Source of the DNA: an uncultured Acidobacteriota bacterium
GTDB taxonomy: Bacteria > Acidobacteriota > Terriglobia > Bryobacterales > Bryobacteraceae
Length of the DNA: 45,392 bases
Reading direction: 5' to 3'
NCBI GenBank assembly: GCA_902825945.1
Contig: CADECY010000078.1
Coordinates: 1 to 45,392, forward strand
Every line of letters starts with the position of its first letter. Position 1 is the first letter of the stretch. This document shows, piece by piece, positions 7,361-14,733 of the stretch. The notes under the pieces were generated by a model. It had not been told where the DNA came from. It did no database searches and saw nothing but the letters and a program-made list of their open reading frames with translations. The translations under genes were made by a program, and so were the position numbers.

Positions 7361-7690
7361 TCACGGCAACCGGGCGCCTTTTCCCTCCCTGCGAATCCCC
7401 TCGGCAATCCACATTCGAAGTTGCGTCTGATAGCCGACCGACTTGGCGCTCGCGATTCTTTTGGCCGCGACGATTTGCTCGGGGTCCAACCGGATCGAGA
7501 TGGGCGCTTTGCGGGCCAAGCGCCGCTCCTGTATGGATTTCGTCAAAGTCCTCGAGAGTTTGCCGGGCTCGGCGGCGGGCAATTGATCCCACACACCGGC
7601 CACGGAGTGCGAGGCAAAGTACTCGGCGGCAGCCTCATCGGAGGCAAACTGTGGGAGCGGGGCGCTGGCCAACGGCAGTGTCTTTTTCAT
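7361..7690 (-). CDS. brnA: BrnA-like antitoxin
   Basis: This 109-residue protein has a C-terminal BrnA-type RHH domain (APISIRLDPEQIVAAKRIA, then VGYQTQLRMWIAEGI), the signature that places BrnA antitoxins next to BrnT. The N-terminal half (about 1-65) is acidic/helical and is expected to wrap the toxin. It follows brnT by 10 nt on the same strand, matching the usual toxin-first order. Known BrnA proteins neutralise the RNase BrnT and repress their own operon. The 3' end is duplicated as a fragment at 6391-6480. Confidence 0.8.
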   Translation of the reverse strand: MKKTLPLASAPLPQFASDEAAAEYFASHSVAGVWDQLPAAEPGKLSRTLTKSIQERRLARKAPISIRLDPEQIVAAKRIASAKSVGYQTQLRMWIAEGIRREGKGARLP

Positions 7691-7700
7691 AGAGCCTCAC

Positions 7701-7964
7701 CTACTTGCGGCGAAACAAGCGCCGCTCACGATCCTCCATGTCACGAGCCGTGACGACACGGATGAGGCCCTTTGGCAATCGGCGGAAGACCACGAACGCC
7801 AGCCGCCCATCGAGCGTCTCGCCCAAGGCAATGTACAGTCCTTGGCGCGCTTTCCTCACCTTGTGATCACCGGCGAATACTTCTTCGACTTCCTCGGGCG
7901 TGAATTGCTGACGCTCAATGTGGAGAACATTGCCTTCATCCCACTCAAACCCGGAGATCACCAC
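7701..7964 (-). CDS. brnT: BrnT-like ribonuclease toxin
   Basis: This 87-residue protein matches the BrnT family (RelE-like RNase fold). Features are FEWDEGNVLHIERQQFTPEEVEEVF near the N terminus, the strand segment GLYIALGETLDGRLAFVVF and the C-terminal IRVVTARDMEDRERR with its Arg/Glu-rich end. No frameshift or stop interrupts it. Translation starts with tandem GTG codons. A 10-bp palindrome at 7984-7993 lies about 20 bp upstream and may be the autoregulatory site. With brnA it is the only apparently intact named TA system in this stretch. Confidence 0.82.
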   Translation of the reverse strand: MVISGFEWDEGNVLHIERQQFTPEEVEEVFAGDHKVRKARQGLYIALGETLDGRLAFVVFRRLPKGLIRVVTARDMEDRERRLFRRK

Positions 7965-7983
7965 GTTTCCAGGGTAGCAGAAT

Positions 7984-7993
7984 TGTATATACA
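7984..7993. promoter_or_regulatory. Palindrome upstream of brnTA
   Basis: TGTATATACA is a perfect 10-bp palindrome 20 bp upstream of the brnT start and is AT-rich enough to overlap a -10 element. BrnA is known to repress its own promoter, so this is a reasonable operator candidate. Confidence 0.4.
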
Positions 7994-8061
7994 GTTCGCT
8001 ACGCCCGTGGAACCCGCCTCGGGCTAAACTAAACTAAGGGCCCTGATCCAGCTCACACCGA

Positions 8062-8289
8062 TCAGGAGCGAAGCGCCTCCAAGACGGCCTTCCGCTTCTT
8101 TGCGATCACGGCAAGGTAGGCGCGTGAAGTGGCGTCCGGCTTCCGGCGTCCTTGTTCCCAATCCTGAAGCGTCCTCGGGTTGATGCAGAAGGCCTCGGCG
8201 AACTGCGCCTGCGACATTCCCGCATCGAGCCGGATTCGGCGGACATCCACGGCGTCCGGCAGAACGATCGTCCTAACGGGTAGTTTCAC
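8062..8289 (-). CDS. HTH (XRE/HigA-type) antitoxin-like protein, possibly 5' truncated
   Basis: This 75-residue protein starts at GTG 8289 and has an XRE helix-turn-helix: VRRIRLDAGMSQAQFAEAF, then INPRTLQDWEQGRRKP and a C-terminal helix SRAYLAVIAKKRKAVLEAL. This is the HigA/YiaG-like pattern of antitoxins that recognise DNA. The frame stays open upstream of the GTG and encodes family-like residues (REESARQILAHLRGE). The true gene was therefore probably longer, but no ATG or GTG is evident upstream, and the receptor-derived repeat lies beyond (from 8419). No toxin gene is adjacent. It may be an orphan or truncated antitoxin. Confidence 0.65.
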   Translation of the reverse strand: MKLPVRTIVLPDAVDVRRIRLDAGMSQAQFAEAFCINPRTLQDWEQGRRKPDATSRAYLAVIAKKRKAVLEALRS

Positions 8290-8418
8290 TTCGCCGCGCA
8301 GATGGGCGAGAATCTGCCGCGCGCTCTCTTCGCGCTCGAGTATGACCCGCTCGCGCCGAGGGGCTATTGTCAGACGGTCGCGAACGGAATCTGACGACCA
8401 GCACCGGCCCCGAACCGC

Positions 8419-8772
8419 CCGAACTGTGTGTCACTACGGCTCGATGGCGAGCGGCGCGCTGACGACGCCGTCCAACCGGATCGCCGATTTCACGATGTTC
8501 AAGAACTGGACGGTCCGCGCGCTGGGCAATCAGGGGAGGGTGCGGTTCCGGTCGGAGTTCTTCAACGTGATGATCATCCGAACTTCGGGGTACCGAACGG
8601 GATTTCGTTTTCGACGTTTGGACACGGTGGTGGCGGATGGTCCGAGGGACAGGGAGATCCGGAGCTTGCGGACACCGATTCGGATTGTCCAGTCGGGTTG
8701 AAGGTTTATTTTTGATGGGGTGGGCAGGACGGTCGCGCGCGGGAGGCTACTTCGTTCTAAACTACGCGACTT
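8419..8772 (+). pseudogene. Duplicated receptor 3' end (direct repeat, copy 2)
   Basis: This segment duplicates 4671-5024 in the same orientation. It encodes CHYGSMASGALTTPSNRIAD, FKNWTVRALGNQGRVRFRSE and LRTPIRIVQSG, with a 2-bp insertion near the start and two compensating indels in the middle. There is no start or upstream part, so it is a dead fragment. It continues past the original stop codon into matching downstream sequence, so the DNA rather than the coding region was duplicated. Confidence 0.88.
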
Positions 8773-8987
8773 CACGTTCTCTATGCCCGAGTTTGCCGGA
8801 GCGGGCATCGAGAAGTGAGCCACTTTCCGCTGCCTGATAACGGGCGACGAAAGTCAGAGACAGTACGAGGGCAACCACGCGCATGACTCGAATGGTCGCC
8901 GAATGGCCCTTCCAGGCGAAGTACCGCACCGCTCTGACACCGTACGTACGTTGTGGTTTGAACGACTTGGGACTACGCTGACCTTAT
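8773..8987. other. Intergenic region without identified features
   Basis: No convincing coding pattern, RNA gene or terminator is visible here. The sequence CGTACGTACG at 8941-8950 is self-complementary, and a similar stretch lies after the following gene. A clear sigma70 promoter is not evident. Confidence 0.4.
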
Positions 8988-11159
8988 ATGCCGAACGCGA
9001 CAACGCAACCGAACGTTCATCCGAATGTGATTCTCGGGCAGTTGGAAAACGTGCTGCGCAGCCCGACGTTCGAATCCGCGGAGCGTTCCAGCAAAGTGCT
9101 GCGGTTCCTGGTGGAACAGGCCGTGGCCGGCAAGGGCGATCAACTAAAGGAGTACACGATCGGAGTGGGAGCGCTGGGGCGGCCGGAATCGTTCGACTCC
9201 CGGATCGACTCCATCGCGCGCGTGGAGGTCTCACGGCTGCGTACGCGGCTTGAGCACTACTATGCCACTGACGGCAAGGAGGACTCGATCGTTTTCGTTC
9301 TGCCCCGCGGCGGATATGTCCCGAAGTTCGAGACCCGCTCCCCGGTCCCAGTCCCCATCCCGATTCCAGCGGCGAAGCGCTTAGTGAAGAGAACGGTCCT
9401 ACTGGGTCTCGTGGCCAGCGCGATTGCGCTGACAGCGTTCCTCCTGGCGTGGAGGCCGTGGAGCTCCGCAGATGCCCTGAACAGGCAGGCACTCGAATTT
9501 GATATTGCGCTGCCAGCCGGTGTTCGCTTGGCCAATGTGGTAGGAACCCAGATGGCGGTTTCCTCCGACGGATTGAATTTGATCTTCGTCGCGGCGCGCG
9601 CCAACGGTGGATCGGAATTGTGGTTGCGAAGGTTGGATCGCCGCGAGATGAAGCCCCTGCCCGGCACCGAAGGCGGACGCGGTCCATTCTTTTCCCCGGA
9701 CAGCGAGTGGGTTGGGTTTTGGGCGGGGGGCAAGCTTAGAAAGATCGCGGTCCGTGGCGGTTTGCCAACAGTACTCTGCGACGCGCCAGACCTGCTCGGC
9801 GGGAGTTGGGGTGATGACGGCCAGATCGTCGCCGCACTGACATCGGAAGCCAAGCTATGGCGGATACCGTCGGCAGGAGGCAAGCCGATCGCAATACTGG
9901 ACCTCACGCCTGAACCGCTGCGCCTTCTGTGGCCGCAAGTGCTGCCGGGGTCACGCGTGATTCTTTTCTCGAACATCGGCGCTACTCCTGATTCCGGATC
10001 AGTGGAGGCGTTCTCGCTGGATACCGGCTCCAGGAAGGTTCTTGTGCGTGGTGGCACCTTTGGCAGGTACTTGCCAAGCGGTCACCTCGTGTACGTGAAT
10101 CAGGGAACCCTGTATGCCCAGAAGTTCAGACTTGCCTCCCTGGAGAGCACCGGCAGTCTTGTCGCCGCCATCGCTGGAATCTCTGAATCTCCGGTATTCG
10201 GTTTCGCTCAGTTCGACTTCTCCTCAACCGGGATACTGGTTCACAGGCGCCAGACCGCCGGCGAGAGATTGTCAATGAACTGGATTGCCCCGGACGGGAA
10301 GATCAACCGGGTGGTTCCCGAAGGCGGCTCGTACCTGTGGCCTCGAATTTCTCCTGACGGCCGCGAAGTGGCCTATTCGGCTATGGTCAGTGGTGAGTCT
10401 CGCGTTTGGCTCGCACGACCAGGTGGCGCCGCGCCCGTGGCGTTAACGCCTGACGGCCGCCATTATTCCACGCCTCTTTGGACACCTGACGGCCGGTTCC
10501 TTATTGTTCAAGGTCGAGGCACGCTCGAGTGGATGTCATATCCCGGCGCCGCCGTTCCGAAGGTGCTGCTCACCGGCGGCGCTTTTGTCCCCTGGTCTTT
10601 TTCGCCCGATGGGAAGCGGCTCGCGTTCTATCGAATGGACCCGGCAACGCACTTCGACTTGTGGACTGTGCCGGTTGAAATCCGTGACGGTGTGTTGGGC
10701 GTTGGCCGTCCGGAGCCTTTCCTCCGCACAAAGGCCGTGGAGACGTACCCGGCCTTTTCTCCGGACGGAAAGTGGATCGCCTACGTCTCTCTGCAATCCG
10801 GCGCCTACGAGGTCTATGTGCGCGCCTTTCCCGACAACGGTACGGAGGTCCAGATTTCGCGCGGTGGCGGACGGCTTCCCGTCTGGGCTCGTCAACGACA
10901 GGAGATTCTATATGAAACGGAGGACCATCAGATCATGGCAGTGGAATGGCGCGTGCGATCCGGGGTCTTCGAGGCTGATCCGCTGCGCCCCTGGTCCAGC
11001 GTGAGACTGGCGGATACTGGCGTGCTGGCGAATTTCGATCTGGCATCCGGCGGCAGAATCCTCGGGTTGCTTTCAGACCTCAACGGCGGTGAACCCGCGG
11101 ACTCACTGAGTGTGAGGGTGAACTTCTTCCACGAACTTGAAAAGCGCTCTGGCCGCTGA
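8988..11159 (+). CDS. Winged-helix-like/TM/PD40 beta-propeller protein
   Basis: A 723-residue membrane protein. Residues about 12-115 carry the acidobacterial N-terminal domain with RSSKVLRFLVEQAVAGKG, LKEYTIGVGALGR, DSIARVEVSRLRTRLEHYY and LPRGGYVPKF, often described as CadC- or transcriptional-regulator-like. One transmembrane helix lies at about 136-156 (TVLLGLVASAIALTAFLLAW). The rest is a set of PD40/TolB-like propeller blades (FSPDSEWVGFW, ISPDGREVAYS, WTPDGRFLIVQG, FSPDGKRLAFY, FSPDGKWIAYVS). The layout suggests a cytoplasmic DNA- or protein-binding domain coupled to an external sensor propeller, but target and ligand are unknown. ATG 8988 gives the full N-terminal domain. Confidence 0.8.
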   Translation: MPNATTQPNVHPNVILGQLENVLRSPTFESAERSSKVLRFLVEQAVAGKGDQLKEYTIGVGALGRPESFDSRIDSIARVEVSRLRTRLEHYYATDGKEDSIVFVLPRGGYVPKFETRSPVPVPIPIPAAKRLVKRTVLLGLVASAIALTAFLLAWRPWSSADALNRQALEFDIALPAGVRLANVVGTQMAVSSDGLNLIFVAARANGGSELWLRRLDRREMKPLPGTEGGRGPFFSPDSEWVGFWAGGKLRKIAVRGGLPTVLCDAPDLLGGSWGDDGQIVAALTSEAKLWRIPSAGGKPIAILDLTPEPLRLLWPQVLPGSRVILFSNIGATPDSGSVEAFSLDTGSRKVLVRGGTFGRYLPSGHLVYVNQGTLYAQKFRLASLESTGSLVAAIAGISESPVFGFAQFDFSSTGILVHRRQTAGERLSMNWIAPDGKINRVVPEGGSYLWPRISPDGREVAYSAMVSGESRVWLARPGGAAPVALTPDGRHYSTPLWTPDGRFLIVQGRGTLEWMSYPGAAVPKVLLTGGAFVPWSFSPDGKRLAFYRMDPATHFDLWTVPVEIRDGVLGVGRPEPFLRTKAVETYPAFSPDGKWIAYVSLQSGAYEVYVRAFPDNGTEVQISRGGGRLPVWARQRQEILYETEDHQIMAVEWRVRSGVFEADPLRPWSSVRLADTGVLANFDLASGGRILGLLSDLNGGEPADSLSVRVNFFHELEKRSGR

Positions 11160-11240
11160 GCGCAGACTGGGATCCCCCATCGCGTAAGTTACTCACTCTA
11201 CTGCGTACGTACTGAACGGAGCCGGCTCGTACTTCTGTCC

Positions 11241-11264
11241 GGCACTCTTGATCGGGCACTCTTG
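11241..11264. repeat. Direct repeat upstream of a secreted protein gene
   Basis: GGCACTCTTG occurs at 11241-11250 and again at 11255-11264, a 14-bp period, about 50 bp upstream of the next start codon. It may be a regulator site; nothing identifies the regulator. Confidence 0.3.
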
Positions 11265-11312
11265 CGGATGTGGGAGATGATCCCGCCAAATTCTGCATAG
11301 GAGTAACGAATC

Positions 11313-11783
11313 ATGACAACTTCAAGATTCTCGAAAATCGTTGGCGTCGCACTCTTTGCGACGATAATCGGGAGCGTCCCCGTGGCGGCCCAATCCGATG
11401 ATGACCGGGCATGTAGTGTTGCCACATTGAAAGGCACTTTTGGGCTTCATGCATCCGGCATCCGGCCAATACCGGGTTCGATCCAGACTGAAACACATTC
11501 TACGCTGGCGCGCCGAAGCTACGACGGGAAGGGCGGCCTCAAGTCCTGGCCCGTCATTTCCCAGGGTCAGGTGAGCGGGGTCACCGAGGGTACGGGCGCG
11601 GTCCAGAACGGCACCTACGAGGTGAATCCGGACTGCACCGGTCAGACAACATTGACGATCGTCACCCCCACGGGTTCGGTTCAACTGAATGCCCGGTTTG
11701 TCATCGTCAATCACGGCCTCGAGATCCTCGAAGTGCCCGTGACGCGCGGTAACGTTGCGGTGGCGCGCCTTCAGCGGCAGTAG
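11313..11783 (+). CDS. Secreted hypothetical protein
   Basis: This 156-residue protein has a clear signal peptide (KIVGVALFATIIGSVPVAAQ, cleavage about residue 27). The mature part is beta-rich with CSVATLKGTFGLHASG, SYDGKGGLKSW and GTYEVNPDCTGQTTLTI. Two Cys (in RACSVA and PDCTGQ) could form a disulfide. This pattern is common among small exported acidobacterial proteins of unknown function. AGGAG at 11299-11303 lies 9 nt before the ATG. It follows the propeller protein on the same strand after about 150 bp and may be transcribed separately. Confidence 0.75.
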   Translation: MTTSRFSKIVGVALFATIIGSVPVAAQSDDDRACSVATLKGTFGLHASGIRPIPGSIQTETHSTLARRSYDGKGGLKSWPVISQGQVSGVTEGTGAVQNGTYEVNPDCTGQTTLTIVTPTGSVQLNARFVIVNHGLEILEVPVTRGNVAVARLQRQ

Positions 11784-11850
11784 ACCAGGCAATTGTTCTG
11801 TGACGCGGCGCGACGCTCCAGCAGGCACGCGAGCCGTAGCGCGCCGCGTT

Positions 11851-12063
11851 CTACACTTGCCTTGATCCGGCAAGACACCTATGCTCTCGATCCCATGCGT
11901 AATCGCGTGTCAGCCGCACGCGGGGCTTCGGCGAGAGCAGTGGGCGAAGTACGAGGGCTACTTGTTCCCGGAGGACGGCGCCGCTGAACAAGCTGATCGG
12001 AACTTCGATTCCCACCGACAAGGGCGAATAGGCGTGACGTATGGAAACTTCGAGCGCTGGCAT
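11851..12063 (-). CDS. Small ORF overlapping the DUF5678-like gene, uncertain
   Basis: This 70-codon frame starts at an ATG that overlaps the stop of the upstream gene (TAATG), an arrangement typical of translational coupling. DUF5678-like proteins are often followed by a retropepsin-like protease gene. The beginning here (LEVSIRHAYSPL, GIEVPISL) is vaguely like such a start, but the catalytic DSGA-type motif is absent and the C-terminal part has no recognisable pattern. It may be a decayed remnant or a chance frame. Confidence 0.3.
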   Translation of the reverse strand: MPALEVSIRHAYSPLSVGIEVPISLFSGAVLREQVALVLRPLLSPKPRVRLTRDYAWDREHRCLAGSRQV

Positions 12064-12266
12064 TACCAGCCCGCGAACGGCGCGGCGGATTCGATCTGCA
12101 TCACGAGCGGGGCAGCCCCGCGTCCCGCCAAGGCGGCGAACACTTCCCGGGCCGTAGGCGCCGCGGCAAGCAGTTCCTCACGCTGGAGGGCGATCCATAG
12201 GCCAACGTACCGCTTGCGGTTGGCGGCGAGCCAGGCGGCCTCCAACTCGTCACGCCGGCACCTCAT
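12063..12266 (-). CDS. DUF5678-like small protein
   Basis: This 67-residue protein contains LEAAWLAANRKRYVGLWIAL, then EELLAAAPTAREVFAALAGRG and a terminal strand LVMQIESA. The pattern of N-x(3)-Y-x-G-x-WIAL followed by a helix and a final hydrophobic strand resembles DUF5678 proteins. The ATG at 12266 is chosen because GGGAGGGGG lies just upstream; longer frames run into the preceding gene. It starts 25 bp after the stop of the DUF1592 gene on the same strand. Function is unknown. Confidence 0.55.
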   Translation of the reverse strand: MRCRRDELEAAWLAANRKRYVGLWIALQREELLAAAPTAREVFAALAGRGAAPLVMQIESAAPFAGW

Positions 12267-12291
12267 CGCGCGCCCCCTCCCGCGGACCAGC

Positions 12292-14733
12292 CTACTTCGC
12301 CCGGAACGCCTCACTCAGCACGACCGTCTCCACCAAATCCCGGAACCCTTCCCCCCGCGAACTCCACTCCGCCATCATCCGCCCGATCGCCGCCCGATCC
12401 GCAGCCTCCATCCGCCGGCCGCACCCGTACATCAACAACCGTTCCGCCACCACCCGCGCGAATTCGGACTTCCGCTCCACCAGCAGCTTCCGCAATTCCG
12501 CCACGCCGGTGAACTTGCGTCCACCCGCCAATTCGCCCGAAGCGTCGATCGATGCGCCGTTCGGATACTCCGCGCGCCAGCCCCCCACCGGGTTGAAGTT
12601 CTCGAGCGCGAAGCCCGGCGGGTCGATCGTCCGGTGACACGCCATACACGCCGGACTCTCGCGGTGCTTGGTCAGGATCTCGCGAATCGACTTCGCTCCG
12701 CGCACGTCCGGATCGATCGCCGGAACATTATCGGGCGGCGGTGAGGGCGGGGTCCCGAAGATGTTTTCGAGCATCCACACGCCCCGTGTTACGGGCGAGG
12801 TCTCCACTCCGTTCGCCGACACGGTGAGAACGCTTGCTTGTCCCAGCAGTCCGCCGCGATTCGGATCGGCGAGTGCTACTTTGCGGAAGCGATGTCCGTC
12901 GATGCTCGCCAGTCCCTTGATTCCGTAGTGCTCGGCGAGCGGCTTGTTCACGAACGTGTAGGGCGCGTCGAGGAAGCGCGACACGGGCTCGTTCCCATCG
13001 AGCAGATGGCGCGTGAACATCCGCGTCTCCGTGCGCATCGCCGATTCCAGGTCCTGCGAATAGTAGCGTCCGAACGCGTCGCGATCGGGCGGCATGTCCC
13101 CCAGACTGCGCAGGTTCAGCCAGCTATCGAGAAAGCCGTCGACGAACGCGCTCGACCTCGGGCTCGCGAGCATTCTCCGGAACTGCGCCCGCAACACCTC
13201 GGGTTTCAGCAACGATCCGGAATCGGCCGCGCTCCGCAACTCCTCATCGGGCATCGCCGACCACAGGAAGTAGGAAAGCCGCGAGGCGAGCGCATGCGCG
13301 GGCAGCGTCCTGCCTACATTGGTTTCGGACAAGTAGAGGAACGCGGGCGAGCAGAGCACCGCCTTCAACGCGTCCTTCAACGCCGCCACCGGTGACTTCC
13401 CTTCCCCTCGCCGCCGCTCGGCGAGCGCCACCAGCCGGTCGACCTCGTCCGTCCGCGCGGGCCTGCGATAGGCTCTCGACGCGAATCGCGCGATCACCTC
13501 GCGCGTCCGCGAGACATCGAACGGCCGGTCACCGAACAGCAACCGTTGGCTCGCGCGTGGTCCGGCTTCGGCCAACGGACCCGTGATCCGCACCTCATGA
13601 ATCCGGACCTGCGGCATGAATCCGTGGCGCAACACCAGCGGACGCGCGGGCCTGATCCCGGGCGCGAAGTTGCGTTGATCTTCGGGCAGTAGATTGCGGT
13701 ATCGCGACAGGATCACGGTGAACGCGCGGCGGCTGTCGTTCATGCCGTTCGGGAATGTGAAGCGCGGCGTATAACCGGCATCGAGCCACACACGGAATTT
13801 GTGCCACTCGGGTCCACTGTCGGCGAGCGCGACCTCTTCGGCGAGCTTCGGCTCGATCGGCTGCGCGTGATGCAGGGCGCCCACCTTGGCGTCGCCCGCG
13901 ACAATGCCAAGCCGGAACGGCGCATCCGGATCCATGTGGAACAGCTTCGGATCGTACGGATTCTTGCGATTCACCGCTTCGGCCTGCACTTCGATCTCGT
14001 AGTGACCGTCCGCCGGCACGCCTTGTGCAAAGGCGTAGAGTGGCGCGTAGGCACCCTCTTCGTTCACCGTCTTCTGCACCGAGTAGAGCGTCAGGTAGCG
14101 CTGCTGGAAGACCTCGGACTGCGCATAGTCGATCTCGGGCTGCTGGCGGAACGGACCGCGGAAGGTCCAGGTGCGCGGCGCGGGGAGATCGGCGCGGAAC
14201 GCCTTCTCGACAGCCTGATCGGCCGCGTCGAGATACTGCTCGAGCAGATAGCCGGAGGTCACCAGAGCATCGCCGATATTGTCCATGTGCCCCACTTGCT
14301 GATCGCGCGGAAAGCCTGACGTGGGGTCGAACATCAGCATGTTGATTCCGAGCAGATCGCCGACCGTGTTCAGATACTCGCGGCGATTCAGGCGGCGAAG
14401 CACGGTTTGCGCGCCCGTGCTGGTGGACTTCGCGCGTCCCTCGCCGATCGCCTTGCGCAACGCGTCGAGCACCGCGCGCTTCTCATCGGCCGATGGTTGC
14501 CGGGCGGCGGCGGGCGGCATCGTCCCGAGCGTCAGCCGGTCGGCCGCGTCCTGCAACAGACTCAGCGTGTCCGAATCGCGGGCGGGCAATGCGATGCGAT
14601 CGAACCGGCGCTGCGCCATTTGCGCTTGTGCGCCGTGGCAGCTCGTGCAGTAGGTGGAAAAGAACGCGCGGACATCGGACTCGGCCGCGAGCAAGCCCGC
14701 GCCGGCCGCCGCCAGCCAGAATGTGCGGATCAT
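12292..14733 (-). CDS. DUF1592 family exported protein with c-type heme motifs
   Basis: This 813-residue exported protein starts with a signal-like segment (MIRTFWLAAAGAGLLAAES), followed by a cytochrome-c-like CTSCH motif at residues 29-33. The DUF1587 block reads VLRRLNRREYLNTVGDLLGI. Large DUF1595/1592/1588-type regions follow (RLSYFLWSAMPDEEL, HYGIKG, GLLGQASVLTVSANG, TRGVWMLENIFGTPPSPPP). A DUF1585-type C-terminus carries a second CxxCH (CMACH) in ACMACHRTIDPPGFALENF. This family occurs widely in Planctomycetes, Verrucomicrobia and Acidobacteria next to DUF1552 genes, as here. The role is unknown; electron transfer linked to polymer use has been inferred from context in related genomes. 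Confidence 0.88.
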   Translation of the reverse strand: MIRTFWLAAAGAGLLAAESDVRAFFSTYCTSCHGAQAQMAQRRFDRIALPARDSDTLSLLQDAADRLTLGTMPPAAARQPSADEKRAVLDALRKAIGEGRAKSTSTGAQTVLRRLNRREYLNTVGDLLGINMLMFDPTSGFPRDQQVGHMDNIGDALVTSGYLLEQYLDAADQAVEKAFRADLPAPRTWTFRGPFRQQPEIDYAQSEVFQQRYLTLYSVQKTVNEEGAYAPLYAFAQGVPADGHYEIEVQAEAVNRKNPYDPKLFHMDPDAPFRLGIVAGDAKVGALHHAQPIEPKLAEEVALADSGPEWHKFRVWLDAGYTPRFTFPNGMNDSRRAFTVILSRYRNLLPEDQRNFAPGIRPARPLVLRHGFMPQVRIHEVRITGPLAEAGPRASQRLLFGDRPFDVSRTREVIARFASRAYRRPARTDEVDRLVALAERRRGEGKSPVAALKDALKAVLCSPAFLYLSETNVGRTLPAHALASRLSYFLWSAMPDEELRSAADSGSLLKPEVLRAQFRRMLASPRSSAFVDGFLDSWLNLRSLGDMPPDRDAFGRYYSQDLESAMRTETRMFTRHLLDGNEPVSRFLDAPYTFVNKPLAEHYGIKGLASIDGHRFRKVALADPNRGGLLGQASVLTVSANGVETSPVTRGVWMLENIFGTPPSPPPDNVPAIDPDVRGAKSIREILTKHRESPACMACHRTIDPPGFALENFNPVGGWRAEYPNGASIDASGELAGGRKFTGVAELRKLLVERKSEFARVVAERLLMYGCGRRMEAADRAAIGRMMAEWSSRGEGFRDLVETVVLSEAFRAK

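Noticed and set aside
11881..12744. 287-codon plus-strand open frame
   Set aside because: Covers the antisense of the DUF5678-like and DUF1592 genes; Arg/Pro/His-rich with no start signal or domain.
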